NCBI GenBank assembly: GCA_021773075.1
Contig: JAJFKT010000002.1
Span: forward strand, 1-64,000
DNA: 64,000 bases
Source of the DNA: Woeseiaceae bacterium
Lineage (GTDB): Bacteria; Pseudomonadota; Gammaproteobacteria; Steroidobacterales; Woeseiaceae
Direction of reading: 5' to 3'
The stretch's first letter is position 1. Each line of letters opens with the position of its first letter. The position numbers and the translations under genes are program-made. Shown in pieces: positions 43,337 to 52,055 of this stretch. The notes under the pieces were generated by a model that was not told where the DNA came from, searched no databases, and saw only the letters and a program-made list of their open reading frames with translations.

Positions 43337-43696
43337 TTACTTGTTGCGATCTTTGTACGCTCGTATCTCGGCGTTGAACTGCTCAACCGCGCGAGTCTGT
43401 TCGTCTACAGCCGCATCATATTTCTTGTCAAACATGGTTTTGCGTTGTTTCTTGGCATCTTCATCATCCTCAAGTAACTGAACCGCGACAAGTTCTTCGG
43501 CCTCGATGCACGTAAGATAGTCATTCATGTCTTCCTGATACGCGGCAATCTTCCTTACGCCGACTTTCATTGCCTCAATGTTTGCAGAACTACCATCAGG
43601 TAAGTCCCTTGGCGGTGCCGGATAGTCACATGCAAATACCATCGGCGCCGAAAAGACGAGTACGCAACTTACTAGAATATTTTTTGTTTTATTCAT
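43337..43696 (-). CDS. Small exported protein of unknown function
   Basis: A 119-residue protein with a clear signal peptide (MNKTKNILVSCVLVFSAPMVFA, cleavage before CDYPAPP). The mature part is short and helical, with two cysteines (at the start of the mature chain and in DYLTCIEAEE) that may pair, then a long charged helix. I recognise similar hypothetical periplasmic proteins in gammaproteobacteria but no function. The ATG at 43696 is chosen because it begins the signal peptide. The gene stands alone between the psp terminator and the GGDEF/EAL gene. Confidence 0.7.
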   Translation of the reverse strand: MNKTKNILVSCVLVFSAPMVFACDYPAPPRDLPDGSSANIEAMKVGVRKIAAYQEDMNDYLTCIEAEELVAVQLLEDDEDAKKQRKTMFDKKYDAAVDEQTRAVEQFNAEIRAYKDRNK

Positions 43697-43785
43697 TGTG
43701 TCAACTTCAGTTTGGACCGGCGGCAGCACCGCCAGCAGTTAGTGGGTGCAGGGTAATTTAAGCACGTTGTAGCGCCGGAGTGAAG

Positions 43786-46236
43786 TCAGGCAAACAAGGA
43801 GCGATAGGTATCTGTACCATCCGCCTGTGCCAACAGCAGCTCCAGGTAATTATCCGAACTCATCGGGTCGCCGAACAGCAGCCCCTGAACGTAAGTGCAG
43901 CCGAGCTTTTGCAAGAAGTTTAGCTGTGCCTCCTCCTCAACACCTTCTGCAACAACATCCATATTCAGGTTGTGGCCCATCTTAATAATGGTATCAACAA
44001 TTGTTGCATCATCGGGACTGGTTACGATGTCGCGGACGAACGACTGGTCAATTTTCAGGGTGCTAATCGGGAACTGCTGCAACGCACTGAGAGATGAGTA
44101 TCCGGTACCGAAGTCGTCGATCGCGAGATGCAGTCCAAGGCTGTATAGCTGATCCAGCATCTTGATAGTTCGTTCGGGATTTTCCATCAATGTTGTTTCG
44201 GTGATTTCAAGCTCCAGCGAAGTGGGTGACACCTCGTGGCCACGTAGGATGGACTTGATACGGCTAATGAAATTTAGCTGTCGCAGTTGTTTAAGCGACA
44301 GGTTTACCGATACTCGTCCCGGCGAGGAAACTGATCGCTGCCAAATACGAAAATCCTCACAGACCTTGTCAAGTACCCACTCGCCAATATCAATAATCAG
44401 GTTAGAGTCCTCAGCGATTGGTATGAAATCAGACGGCAAGACCAGGCCACGTTCCGGTAACTCCCAACGAACAAGCGCTTCAGCACCGAATACTTCACCG
44501 GTTTCCAGGTTGTACTTGGGCTGGTAGTGAACCAGCAGTTCGTCACGTTCGAAAGCGCGTTTCAACTTGCTCTTCGTCATGAGACGTTCGACCGATGCCT
44601 CATTCATTTTCGGGGCATAGAACGAATACACGTTGCCACCCACTTTCTTCGCATGATAAAGGGCGGCGTCAGCGTTTCGGATGAGGTCGATTACGTTTGG
44701 AGCGTCCTTCGGGTAATACGCAACGCCCATACTCGCTGTCATGAATACCTCATGTCCCTGAACAAAGAATGGATCAGCAAGACGATTCAGAAGCTTTTGC
44801 GCGAGCTCGCTGGTTTCGACTATACCCGAATCATCGGGGCGTAAATCATCAATGATCACTGCGAACTCATCCCCCGCCAGACGGCCGATGACTGAACGTT
44901 TAGGCAGCGCCGCCGACAAGCGTTCGGCAACGGTTTCAAGTGTTGTATCCCCGGCGAGGTGTCCAAACGTATCGTTGATTTCCTTGAAAAGATCGATGTC
45001 GATATAAAAAAGGCACAGAGCCTTTCCAGTGCGCCGAGCTCTCGCAATTCCACGCTGCAACAGGTGTTGGAATTGCATGCGATTTGGAATTTTCGTTAGG
45101 GGGTCAATTCTGGCCAGGTATCGAATTCGTTTTTCAGCACGCCGTCTTTCGGTAATATTTTGTGCCGCATAAATTCGGCTGGCCAGGACGCCCTCCTGAT
45201 CGTTCACGACAGAACACGTGTAGGAAACCGGTATTGATTCGCCGTACTTGCTTTCAAAGAAGGCTTCCTTTGGCAAACCCGAGGGTGAATCGTCGGCGAG
45301 CGAGCGACTCTTCCTGGTGTTGACGACGTAATCGATACTGGTTTGAAGTAATTCCTCTTCCTCATAACCCAGCAGGTGAGTCGTGGCCGTGTTTATTCGA
45401 ACAATGTTGCCGGTACTGTCCGTGACAATAACTGCCTCATTCATTCCCGACAAAATGCTGTCGACGTAGTCTCTTGAGTGTGTTGTCTCCTGTAGTCGTT
45501 GTCGCATGTCGTTGAAGACTGCGGCCAAATCGCCCAATTCATCGTTGCGGGTTTCGAGCAAGGGTTCGCCAAAATCTGAATTACGCATTTTCTCAGCCTG
45601 CGCCTTGAGCCTGCGAATGCGTTTTGTTTGATTACGAACAACGAGCCACACTCCGCTACCGAGAACCAAAATGGCGGCCAGTGTTCCGGCACCCGCCCAT
45701 AGGTAGCTAATGTGGCGGGTAGCGATCTCGGTGCTCAATATCTCCTCGGTGAATCGCGCGGAGTCGGCGTACAAATCAGTCAAGTCAAATGCACCGGCCA
45801 ACACGCCTGTCTCAACACCGTTTACCTCAATGCTCTGGGATATGAGTAATTGCTCAGCCAGCCACAGTGTGCCGGTGGGGTTGCTCGCTGCGGGATACAC
45901 TCCTGACGTGATCGACGATCCAGTGTTATCGATAAAGCGAATACCGGTCAGGTTCTCATCCGCGACGAGTATCGAATTCAAGCTAAAAAGAACATCAGCA
46001 GTTTGTCCGCTCGTCGAGGCATCGATTAGGCTGTTTGCAGCCATTTTCAGTTGTGTCCTGGACTGCTGTTCAAAACTTGCTTCGGCGCGTAAATTGAATT
46101 CAGAGGAACTGGCATCGACAATCTGATCAGCGAGCCAGCGATACTGGCCATAGAAAACACAAAGCATAACGACCGTCGCGATGACGCCGAGCATCACCGA
46201 GATCAAGAGTAGTCGCGGAGTCCGATTGCCGATCAT
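43786..46236 (-). CDS. Membrane GGDEF-EAL protein with HAMP and PAS domains
   Basis: An 816-residue c-di-GMP enzyme or sensor. Two membrane helices (about 8-28 and 182-205) bracket a periplasmic sensor. HAMP (about 205-255) and PAS (about 262-370) follow, then GGDEF with RLAGDEFAVI (about 460) and EAL with GAEALVRW (about 585), ITETTLM, IDDFGTGYSS, KIDQSFV and EGVEEEA. The EAL set is complete, so phosphodiesterase activity is likely. AGDEF is a tolerated variant, and no RxxD inhibitory site lies upstream of it. Net activity cannot be told from sequence. Confidence 0.93.
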   Translation of the reverse strand: MIGNRTPRLLLISVMLGVIATVVMLCVFYGQYRWLADQIVDASSSEFNLRAEASFEQQSRTQLKMAANSLIDASTSGQTADVLFSLNSILVADENLTGIRFIDNTGSSITSGVYPAASNPTGTLWLAEQLLISQSIEVNGVETGVLAGAFDLTDLYADSARFTEEILSTEIATRHISYLWAGAGTLAAILVLGSGVWLVVRNQTKRIRRLKAQAEKMRNSDFGEPLLETRNDELGDLAAVFNDMRQRLQETTHSRDYVDSILSGMNEAVIVTDSTGNIVRINTATTHLLGYEEEELLQTSIDYVVNTRKSRSLADDSPSGLPKEAFFESKYGESIPVSYTCSVVNDQEGVLASRIYAAQNITERRRAEKRIRYLARIDPLTKIPNRMQFQHLLQRGIARARRTGKALCLFYIDIDLFKEINDTFGHLAGDTTLETVAERLSAALPKRSVIGRLAGDEFAVIIDDLRPDDSGIVETSELAQKLLNRLADPFFVQGHEVFMTASMGVAYYPKDAPNVIDLIRNADAALYHAKKVGGNVYSFYAPKMNEASVERLMTKSKLKRAFERDELLVHYQPKYNLETGEVFGAEALVRWELPERGLVLPSDFIPIAEDSNLIIDIGEWVLDKVCEDFRIWQRSVSSPGRVSVNLSLKQLRQLNFISRIKSILRGHEVSPTSLELEITETTLMENPERTIKMLDQLYSLGLHLAIDDFGTGYSSLSALQQFPISTLKIDQSFVRDIVTSPDDATIVDTIIKMGHNLNMDVVAEGVEEEAQLNFLQKLGCTYVQGLLFGDPMSSDNYLELLLAQADGTDTYRSLFA

Positions 46237-46327
46237 CTCGTAATTATTATTCGGCCAAAAAACAAGTGCTCAGTGTAGCATTTGCAATGCGGACAAATTT
46301 AATAATATCCGAACTGGACTAATTAAT

Positions 46328-46726
46328 TCACTCGCTGTCGCGTTTCTCGACGAACTCAAGAGGCCCTGATTTTCCGGTCGTTTTCATCGCGCCCTCGACC
46401 ACGGCGCCCTCGGCAACGGCAATTGCTTCGCCGGTGACTGTTCCCTGAATCTTCGCGGTGGTTGTAATTTCGACCTTGCCCGCGGCGCTAATATCACCTT
46501 CAAGATGACCCGCAACAACGACATTGTCAGCTTTGATCGACCCCTGCCAAAAGCCACTATTCGCCAAAGAAACGGTGCCACTGACATCGCAGTCGCCCGC
46601 GACCTCTCCGTGGACAATAAAATTGCCATTACCCGTAATTTCACCGCTGATCTTGCAGCCTTCGTTAATAAGTGTCGCCTTGCCCGAAGATTGATCGCGC
46701 ATACGTCTTAGTCTGGAATTGTTCAT
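46328..46726 (-). CDS. Bactofilin
   Basis: A 132-residue bactofilin, a cytoskeletal protein that polymerises without nucleotide. The core (about 17-112) is a regular beta-helix of glycine-punctuated repeats (GEITGNGNFIVHGEVAGD, GTVSLANSGFWQGSIKADN, GHLEGDISAAGKVEI). Short polar ends flank it. It usually scaffolds local cell-wall or polar structures. No peptidase such as LmdC lies next to it; the neighbours are the GGDEF/EAL and DUF2845 genes. Confidence 0.9.
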   Translation of the reverse strand: MNNSRLRRMRDQSSGKATLINEGCKISGEITGNGNFIVHGEVAGDCDVSGTVSLANSGFWQGSIKADNVVVAGHLEGDISAAGKVEITTTAKIQGTVTGEAIAVAEGAVVEGAMKTTGKSGPLEFVEKRDSE

Positions 46727-46776
46727 GCAGCCTGAGCTCCACCGTTGTGAAAAGGGGTCGTCGGCCGAATACTACC

Positions 46777-47175
46777 CTATTTCGTTTCCTTCTCTCGGTA
46801 GCCGTAGCCGATCTTTTCGATTTTCACGAGAACGCCAGCTTCGAATATCAGTCGTCGCATGAATTTTCGTGGTCCAAAGTTATAGACGTATTCTGTCAAC
46901 AATACCTGCTCATTAAATTGGCCATAACCTGGGAAATGTTCTGTCGTGATACCGGGTAAAGAGTGACGACGAACAGGACGGTAGGTTCCTCTGATTGCAT
47001 AGCCGAGATCACGGCTTGTTGTCGGTGTGCCACATACCTTTCGCACCTGGGTCTCGTGCATATTCTCGGTTACCAGCTTCCGACCGCAGCGAAAACCATA
47101 GGCGGACGAACTGACGAGCAGCAATATTGCCGTAATAATGGCGACGAAAATGTAATGACCGTATGAATCGTTCAT
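46777..47175 (-). CDS. DUF2845 exported protein
   Basis: A 132-residue exported protein with a signal peptide or anchor (about 8-26) and the DUF2845 pattern FRCGRKLVTENMHETQVRKVCGTP, in which two cysteines are about 20 residues apart and could form a disulfide. The rest (VYNFGPRKFMRRLIFEAGVL) is the usual SmpA/OmlA-like ending. Function unknown, likely periplasmic. It is read divergently from gshA across a 138-bp gap. Confidence 0.85.
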   Translation of the reverse strand: MNDSYGHYIFVAIITAILLLVSSSAYGFRCGRKLVTENMHETQVRKVCGTPTTSRDLGYAIRGTYRPVRRHSLPGITTEHFPGYGQFNEQVLLTEYVYNFGPRKFMRRLIFEAGVLVKIEKIGYGYREKETK

Positions 47176-47313
47176 GTGTTATATCTCGTCCCAAGCTTAG
47201 TCCAATTCGGCGGCTTAGGTGCGCTGGAACCGGAATTCGCGCAAAATGCGCACCCATCGCGCGGTTATGGTAAAAACTAGACTCGATTTGGCTGCAGCAA
47301 TCTGGAAGATCTT

Positions 47314-48876
47314 TTGAAGCAAAATTTCGACAAACGTCTGACTGCAATTGCCGCCGACGGTGGTGATTTATTGCATGGCGGACTAATAGGCATTGAGAAG
47401 GAATCTTTACGCGTAACAGCCGACGGTAGCCTTTCAATGGCGGACCATCCCTTGAGCCTCGGCTCTGCATTGACCAATCGCTATATCACAACTGATTTCT
47501 CCGAGGCGTTACTCGAGTTCGTAACACCGGCATTCAAAACGACCTGGGAGACGCTTAATTTCGTTTGCGACATGCATCAGTTTACCTACTCGCAACTTGG
47601 CGACGAGATGCTTTGGCCGGCAAGTATGCCGTGTCGAATTCCCGATGACGATGATATCCCCCTGGCCAGATATGGATCTTCTAACGTCGGTCGGATGAAG
47701 ACGATTTATAGACGTGGTCTTGGTTACCGCTACGGTCGTCAGATGCAGACAATTGCGGGCGTACATTTCAACTATTCCGTCCCACAAGAATTTTGGGATG
47801 CCTACCGTGAAATCCTCGGCAGCGAGCTGAACATTGATGAGTTTCGTTCTGAGCAGTACCTGGGATTAATTCGAAACTTCAGACGCGTGGGCTGGATTGT
47901 GCTGTATTTGTTCGGAGCGTCACCAGCTCTATGCAAATCATTTGCTGGCGACAATGCCGCAGCGATGAAGTCTCTCAATGAAGAGACCTATTTCGAACCC
48001 TACGGTACCTCATTGCGAATGAGTGACCTCGGCTACAGCAATCAGAATCAATCGCGAATTAGTGTTTCGTTAAACAGCCTCGATGAATACGTAAATGGCC
48101 TCAGTGAAGCGATAGAAACACTCGAGCCGTCTTATGAGGAAATTGGCGTGAAGGTGGACGGTCGATACCGGCAGTTGAATTCAAACTTGTTGCAGATCGA
48201 AAATGAATTCTATTCTTCGGTTAGACCCAAGCGTGTTGCCGAATCCGGTGAAAGACCGACGGCGGCGTTGCGCCGCGGTGGAATTGAGTACATTGAGATT
48301 CGCTCGATGGACATAAACCTGTTTGATCCATGCGGCATTAATCAGAACGCAATGCGCTTTATGGAGTCTTTGTTGTTGTATTGTCTATTGCTTGAGAGTC
48401 CGTCGCTGGGCGACGCTGAACTTGACGAAATCTCGTTGAACCAAACTGAGACGGCGAAGCGCGGGCGCGACCCGGATTTCCGACTGATACGCGACGGCGC
48501 ACCTGTTTCAGTCAGGGAATGGGGTCGCGAGATAATAGATGGTGTGCTGTCAGTATCTGCACAGATTGATGGTCACGACGAGAATGAAAGTTATGCTGAG
48601 GCAGCCCGCTTGATGCAAACGTTCATCGACGATCCAAACCTGACTCCGTCTGCTCGAATCATTGCCGAGTTGGAGGAGGCCGATATGAGTTTCTTCCGGT
48701 TCGCACACCAAATGGCGAAAAATCACCGCGACTACTTCGCATCGATCGCACAGCCAAATAACGCCGCGATAGATATGTTTCACAAAGAAGCGAAAGAATC
48801 GTTACAACGACAAAAAGACATCGAGGAATCCGATTCAATCAGCCTCGATGAATATCTCTCGGAATATTTCGACTAA
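47314..48876 (+). CDS. gshA: Glutamate-cysteine ligase
   Basis: ATP-dependent first step of glutathione synthesis, 520 residues, gammaproteobacterial type 1. It has GLIGIEKESLRVTADGSLSM (about 24-43), TDFSEALLEFVTP (about 61-73), RYGRQMQTIAGVHFNYS and the GPYGTSLRMS-like YGTSLRMSDLGY (about 230-241). Length matches E. coli GshA. The start is TTG at 47314 with a good GGAAG upstream. gshB is not in the window. It overlaps the convergent aminotransferase gene by 4 bp. Confidence 0.95.
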   Translation: MKQNFDKRLTAIAADGGDLLHGGLIGIEKESLRVTADGSLSMADHPLSLGSALTNRYITTDFSEALLEFVTPAFKTTWETLNFVCDMHQFTYSQLGDEMLWPASMPCRIPDDDDIPLARYGSSNVGRMKTIYRRGLGYRYGRQMQTIAGVHFNYSVPQEFWDAYREILGSELNIDEFRSEQYLGLIRNFRRVGWIVLYLFGASPALCKSFAGDNAAAMKSLNEETYFEPYGTSLRMSDLGYSNQNQSRISVSLNSLDEYVNGLSEAIETLEPSYEEIGVKVDGRYRQLNSNLLQIENEFYSSVRPKRVAESGERPTAALRRGGIEYIEIRSMDINLFDPCGINQNAMRFMESLLLYCLLLESPSLGDAELDEISLNQTETAKRGRDPDFRLIRDGAPVSVREWGREIIDGVLSVSAQIDGHDENESYAEAARLMQTFIDDPNLTPSARIIAELEEADMSFFRFAHQMAKNHRDYFASIAQPNNAAIDMFHKEAKESLQRQKDIEESDSISLDEYLSEYFD

Positions 48877-49772
48877 AATGGCAAGGGCTCGCCATGCTTG
48901 TAGGCAAACGACCGGTGCAATTTTTGCAATCGCATTGTAACGATACCGGCAACACCCTCTCCAATCACTCGACCATCCGCCGATAGTATAGGCGTGAGCT
49001 CACCCATCGTTCCCGAAGTAAAAGCTTCATCAGCCGTGTAAAGTTCAGTTAACGACAGGTTGCGCTCCAGCGCCGGAATACCTTCGTCATGGCAGATTTG
49101 CAGAATCATCCTGCGTGTCAGTCCAGGCAAACAGGCATCTGCGTGAGGCGTCATGACCTGAGCATTTTTAACGATGAAAATATTCGTGTCATTAGTCTCT
49201 GAAATAAAGCCGTTCACGTCGAGCATGACTGCGGCATCGACACCGGCAACATTCGCCTCGATCGTAGCCAGAATATTGTTGAGCAAATTATTGTGGTGAA
49301 TCTTAGAGTCCAGGCACTCCGGTGTATTGCGACGGGTTGACGCAGTGATGACGCTAATGCCGTGGTCTGAATAAACCGGCGGTTTCCATTCGGCAAGCAC
49401 GATAAGAGTACATCCGAGTTGATTGAACTTTGGATTCATTCCGGACGTTATTTTTTCACCACGCGTCAGTGTCAGACGGACGTGTGCATTGTCGCGCATG
49501 CCGTTTGCTTCCAGTGTTTCGAAGATAGCTGCACGCACAGTATCGGATGTTGGAATCTCAGCGAATGCCAGGGTCTTTGCCGAGTTATGCAGGCGCTCCA
49601 GATGGCCACCGAGGTCAGCGACTCGACCGTCGTAAACACGAAGTCCCTCCCACACGGCATCTCCCCCTTGTACCACGCTATCGAATACCGAAACCTTTGC
49701 TTGCGCTCTTGGCCAAAGTTTGCCGTCGACGTAAATTAGGATTTCTGCGTTTCGCGGGTCCGGAAGGTTCAC
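48873..49772 (-). CDS. Class IV PLP aminotransferase (branched-chain aminotransferase-like)
   Basis: A 299-residue fold-type IV aminotransferase. It shows VFDSVVQGGDAVWEGLRVYDG (about 27-47), the HLERLHNSAKTL helix, the Schiff-base lysine in DSKIHHNNLLNNILA (about 157), and the cofactor cup SETNDTNIFI. It is IlvE/D-amino-acid transferase-like, and the substrate is not decided by sequence. GTG at 49772 overlaps the stop of the sulfotransferase-like gene (GTGA). As I recall, plants carry a protein that fuses these two domains, which supports a joint function. Confidence 0.85.
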   Translation of the reverse strand: MNLPDPRNAEILIYVDGKLWPRAQAKVSVFDSVVQGGDAVWEGLRVYDGRVADLGGHLERLHNSAKTLAFAEIPTSDTVRAAIFETLEANGMRDNAHVRLTLTRGEKITSGMNPKFNQLGCTLIVLAEWKPPVYSDHGISVITASTRRNTPECLDSKIHHNNLLNNILATIEANVAGVDAAVMLDVNGFISETNDTNIFIVKNAQVMTPHADACLPGLTRRMILQICHDEGIPALERNLSLTELYTADEAFTSGTMGELTPILSADGRVIGEGVAGIVTMRLQKLHRSFAYKHGEPLPF

Positions 49773-50512
49773 TCATTGTCTCCTTGTATTTCAGCGCGTA
49801 GCGCATGTTGATACAGTTTTTCATAAAATGGTTCGCATTCATGCAGCAACTCCTGCAGATGCTCTGGGAATTCAGGTTTGGCAACGTATGCGGCGAAGCC
49901 GGTACTCTTGTGTACCGCGTGATACCAGTACGGTGCCCATACGCCATCTTCCGGACGCGGACCGGCCTGCCACGTGAGCATGTCCGGACCAAACGTGAAT
50001 CCCAGATGCGAACACAACTGTCGCAACACGCTTGAGGGGTTCAACAACAATTCACGAGCATCGAGAACTACCGCTTGCTGGCCTTCCTCGCTCAGCTCAT
50101 GAAACAACTCCCATTGGCGCTTCAATCCGGTGTCGACCAGACTTGCCTGCGGAATCTGAATGGTTAACGACGGCAGCATTTCGCGGGGATCGCGAACGAG
50201 AAAAATATTCGTTGTGGAGTTCAAAAATCCCAGGTCCAGACCGAGCAGGTGGTGAGCCATGTGTTTTATGAATAGTCTGCGTGCAGGGTCCTGCACCTGT
50301 TGTTGCAGAAGGTCTTGCATAACTGCATTGCCATTACAGTTCATCGCATTCATGACCTTTTCACGACCAGGATGATCGGCTTCACTCACACGCAGGTAGT
50401 GTCCATACAGAGGCTCATCGATGACTCGCACATTGCCCAGCTGCGCGAAGCTGTACATCAACGCGGTAGAGACGTTTCTTGGTCCTGACCACAGGCATAT
50501 GGGCGTTGTCAT
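49769..50512 (-). CDS. Sulfotransferase-like P-loop protein coupled to the aminotransferase
   Basis: A 247-residue protein with a sulfotransferase-like P-loop at the N-terminus (LWSGPRNVSTALMYSFAQ, about 7-24). The 3'-phosphate-binding FLVRDPREMLPSL comes near 106, as in PAPS-binding families. The rest is helical. The start at 50512 places the P-loop near the N-terminus as expected; the longer frame upstream has no support. It overlaps the aminotransferase gene by 4 bp. Whether it truly transfers sulfate is unknown. Confidence 0.75.
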   Translation of the reverse strand: MTTPICLWSGPRNVSTALMYSFAQLGNVRVIDEPLYGHYLRVSEADHPGREKVMNAMNCNGNAVMQDLLQQQVQDPARRLFIKHMAHHLLGLDLGFLNSTTNIFLVRDPREMLPSLTIQIPQASLVDTGLKRQWELFHELSEEGQQAVVLDARELLLNPSSVLRQLCSHLGFTFGPDMLTWQAGPRPEDGVWAPYWYHAVHKSTGFAAYVAKPEFPEHLQELLHECEPFYEKLYQHALRAEIQGDNE

Positions 50513-50739
50513 AGATGATACAGTCTGGCCGATATTCGTCAGGCTGGCGAATTGTACCGGGCCAGCAGCACCGGGCAAACGGGGCCTGCGAGTCAAATGC
50601 TGGCAAATCAACGTGTTCCGCGTCGGATTGTTGTGCACTCCGTCACAAATTCGCGCGCATTCGTTGTTGCTGACAGTGCAATTTAACTAAACTCGCAGCA
50701 AGAGTCTGATGGGACTATTAATTTTCTAGGTAGATCATT

Positions 50740-51330
50740 TTGATAAAGACATTCTTGATCGGGATAGTGCTGGGTATCGCAGTTGCTGCAGGTGCGCTGT
50801 ATATGCTGCCCGTTGTGGATCAACATCGTGAGACGTCCTATGTTTCTGTGGCACTGAATGGCGGCAATAACGAGTCTTTCCATATCAATATTCCGATAGA
50901 CCGAATTATGCTGGGTAAAGCGGGGAATGCCGACGGCATGCCGTCGGGACTGGTATGGCCAAAGGACGAAGTGCTGGCTGATGTCAGCACGGAAATGTTT
51001 AAGCTACGTAATGAGCGCGACGTTGTAATTGGTGTCGCGGTGCGAACCGTGGCAAAAGACGATGAGGCCGATCTTATTGACTGGGTCATGCACTTGCCAG
51101 CGCGCGGAACATTTTTCTTCACCATGGGCGCGGGCCCCCTGGAAGACGGTAGCCGCGTTGGGGCCCTTCGTACTGGAACGCAGGAGTTCGCATTACTAAA
51201 GGGCTCGATAAGCGAGCGATGGGTATCCGATACCTCCGGTGAAGAAGATGCTCCCGATGGGCGAATCGAGTTGGTCACCACCTACGAGGGCACAATTGCA
51301 ACGCAAGCCGCCCTGGAGGCGGTTGAATGA
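50740..51330 (+). CDS. Membrane-anchored protein of unknown function (first of a related pair)
   Basis: I do not recognise this 196-residue protein. An N-terminal helix (MIKTFLIGIVLGIAVAAGALYML) anchors it, and the rest is soluble, probably periplasmic. It shares a distant pattern with the next gene: VIGVAVRTV...LPARGTFFF, then GPLEDGSRVGALRTGTQEFALL. The TTG start at 50740 has AGG upstream. Its stop overlaps the next ATG (ATGA), so the two are made together and probably act together. Confidence 0.65.
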   Translation: MIKTFLIGIVLGIAVAAGALYMLPVVDQHRETSYVSVALNGGNNESFHINIPIDRIMLGKAGNADGMPSGLVWPKDEVLADVSTEMFKLRNERDVVIGVAVRTVAKDDEADLIDWVMHLPARGTFFFTMGAGPLEDGSRVGALRTGTQEFALLKGSISERWVSDTSGEEDAPDGRIELVTTYEGTIATQAALEAVE

Positions 51331-52055
51331 AAAATTTGATCGTATTATTGCTCGGGTTCCTGACGGGTGCGGCGATTTTTTTCATTGGACTGGTTTACAA
51401 CCCGTTCATCGGTGAGCAGGGAACGTCTCCGTTGTCAGTCACCGACGCACAGACTATCAGTCTGGCTTACTCCGGTGCAGCTTCGGATTCCATTGTCTAC
51501 ACCAATGACGGCGAATCGCATGTACAACCCTATCCCGAAAAAGTTCTACAGTTGTGGGAGGCGCCGATTCGCAATACCTCGGCAATGGCGACGGTAATGC
51601 GTGATGGTCGCAACGACGCGATCGGCTTGGGAATCAAGATTTCGTCTTTGTCGGAAAGTACCCGACTGATTGCTGGCGAGGCGCTTGTTGATAGCGTCTG
51701 GTATATCTACCTGCCCAACAGAGGTGTACTTTTTATCGAGCAAACCGAGAATTACTGGAACTACTTTCGAAACATTATTTTGCCTGCGTACCGAAACGGG
51801 GCCAATACATGGAAAGGCGCGTGGTGGGGCGGTCTGACTTCGGGGCCAGGCGTGCTCCGGACCGCGAGAGTAACGGGGGCTTCCGGCGAGTTTGCTAATA
51901 TGGCTATGCTGGGCTTCGAATCTCAGACCGTTAATGTCTGGCGAGTCGATGGAGGACCGATAGCGGTTGATGGGCACCTGTTGATTGAATTGCCCGAGAC
52001 CCAGGTTCCTGTTGCCGTAGAAAACCGGGAAGAGGCGGACGTCGACCTAGAGTGA
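51327..52055 (+). CDS. Membrane-anchored protein of unknown function (second of a related pair)
   Basis: A 242-residue protein with an N-terminal anchor (MKNLIVLLLGFLTGAAIFFIGL). The soluble part has DAIGLGIKISSL, WYIYLPNRGVLFIEQTENYWNY, and GPGVLRTARVTGASGEFANM. The YLPNRGVLF and GPGVLRTARVTG pieces line up with LPARGTFFF and GPLEDGSRVGAL of the preceding protein, suggesting an old duplication. The Trp/Tyr-rich middle is unlike the partner. No family assigned. The last 9 bp overlap the convergent ferredoxin reductase. Confidence 0.65.
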   Translation: MKNLIVLLLGFLTGAAIFFIGLVYNPFIGEQGTSPLSVTDAQTISLAYSGAASDSIVYTNDGESHVQPYPEKVLQLWEAPIRNTSAMATVMRDGRNDAIGLGIKISSLSESTRLIAGEALVDSVWYIYLPNRGVLFIEQTENYWNYFRNIILPAYRNGANTWKGAWWGGLTSGPGVLRTARVTGASGEFANMAMLGFESQTVNVWRVDGGPIAVDGHLLIELPETQVPVAVENREEADVDLE

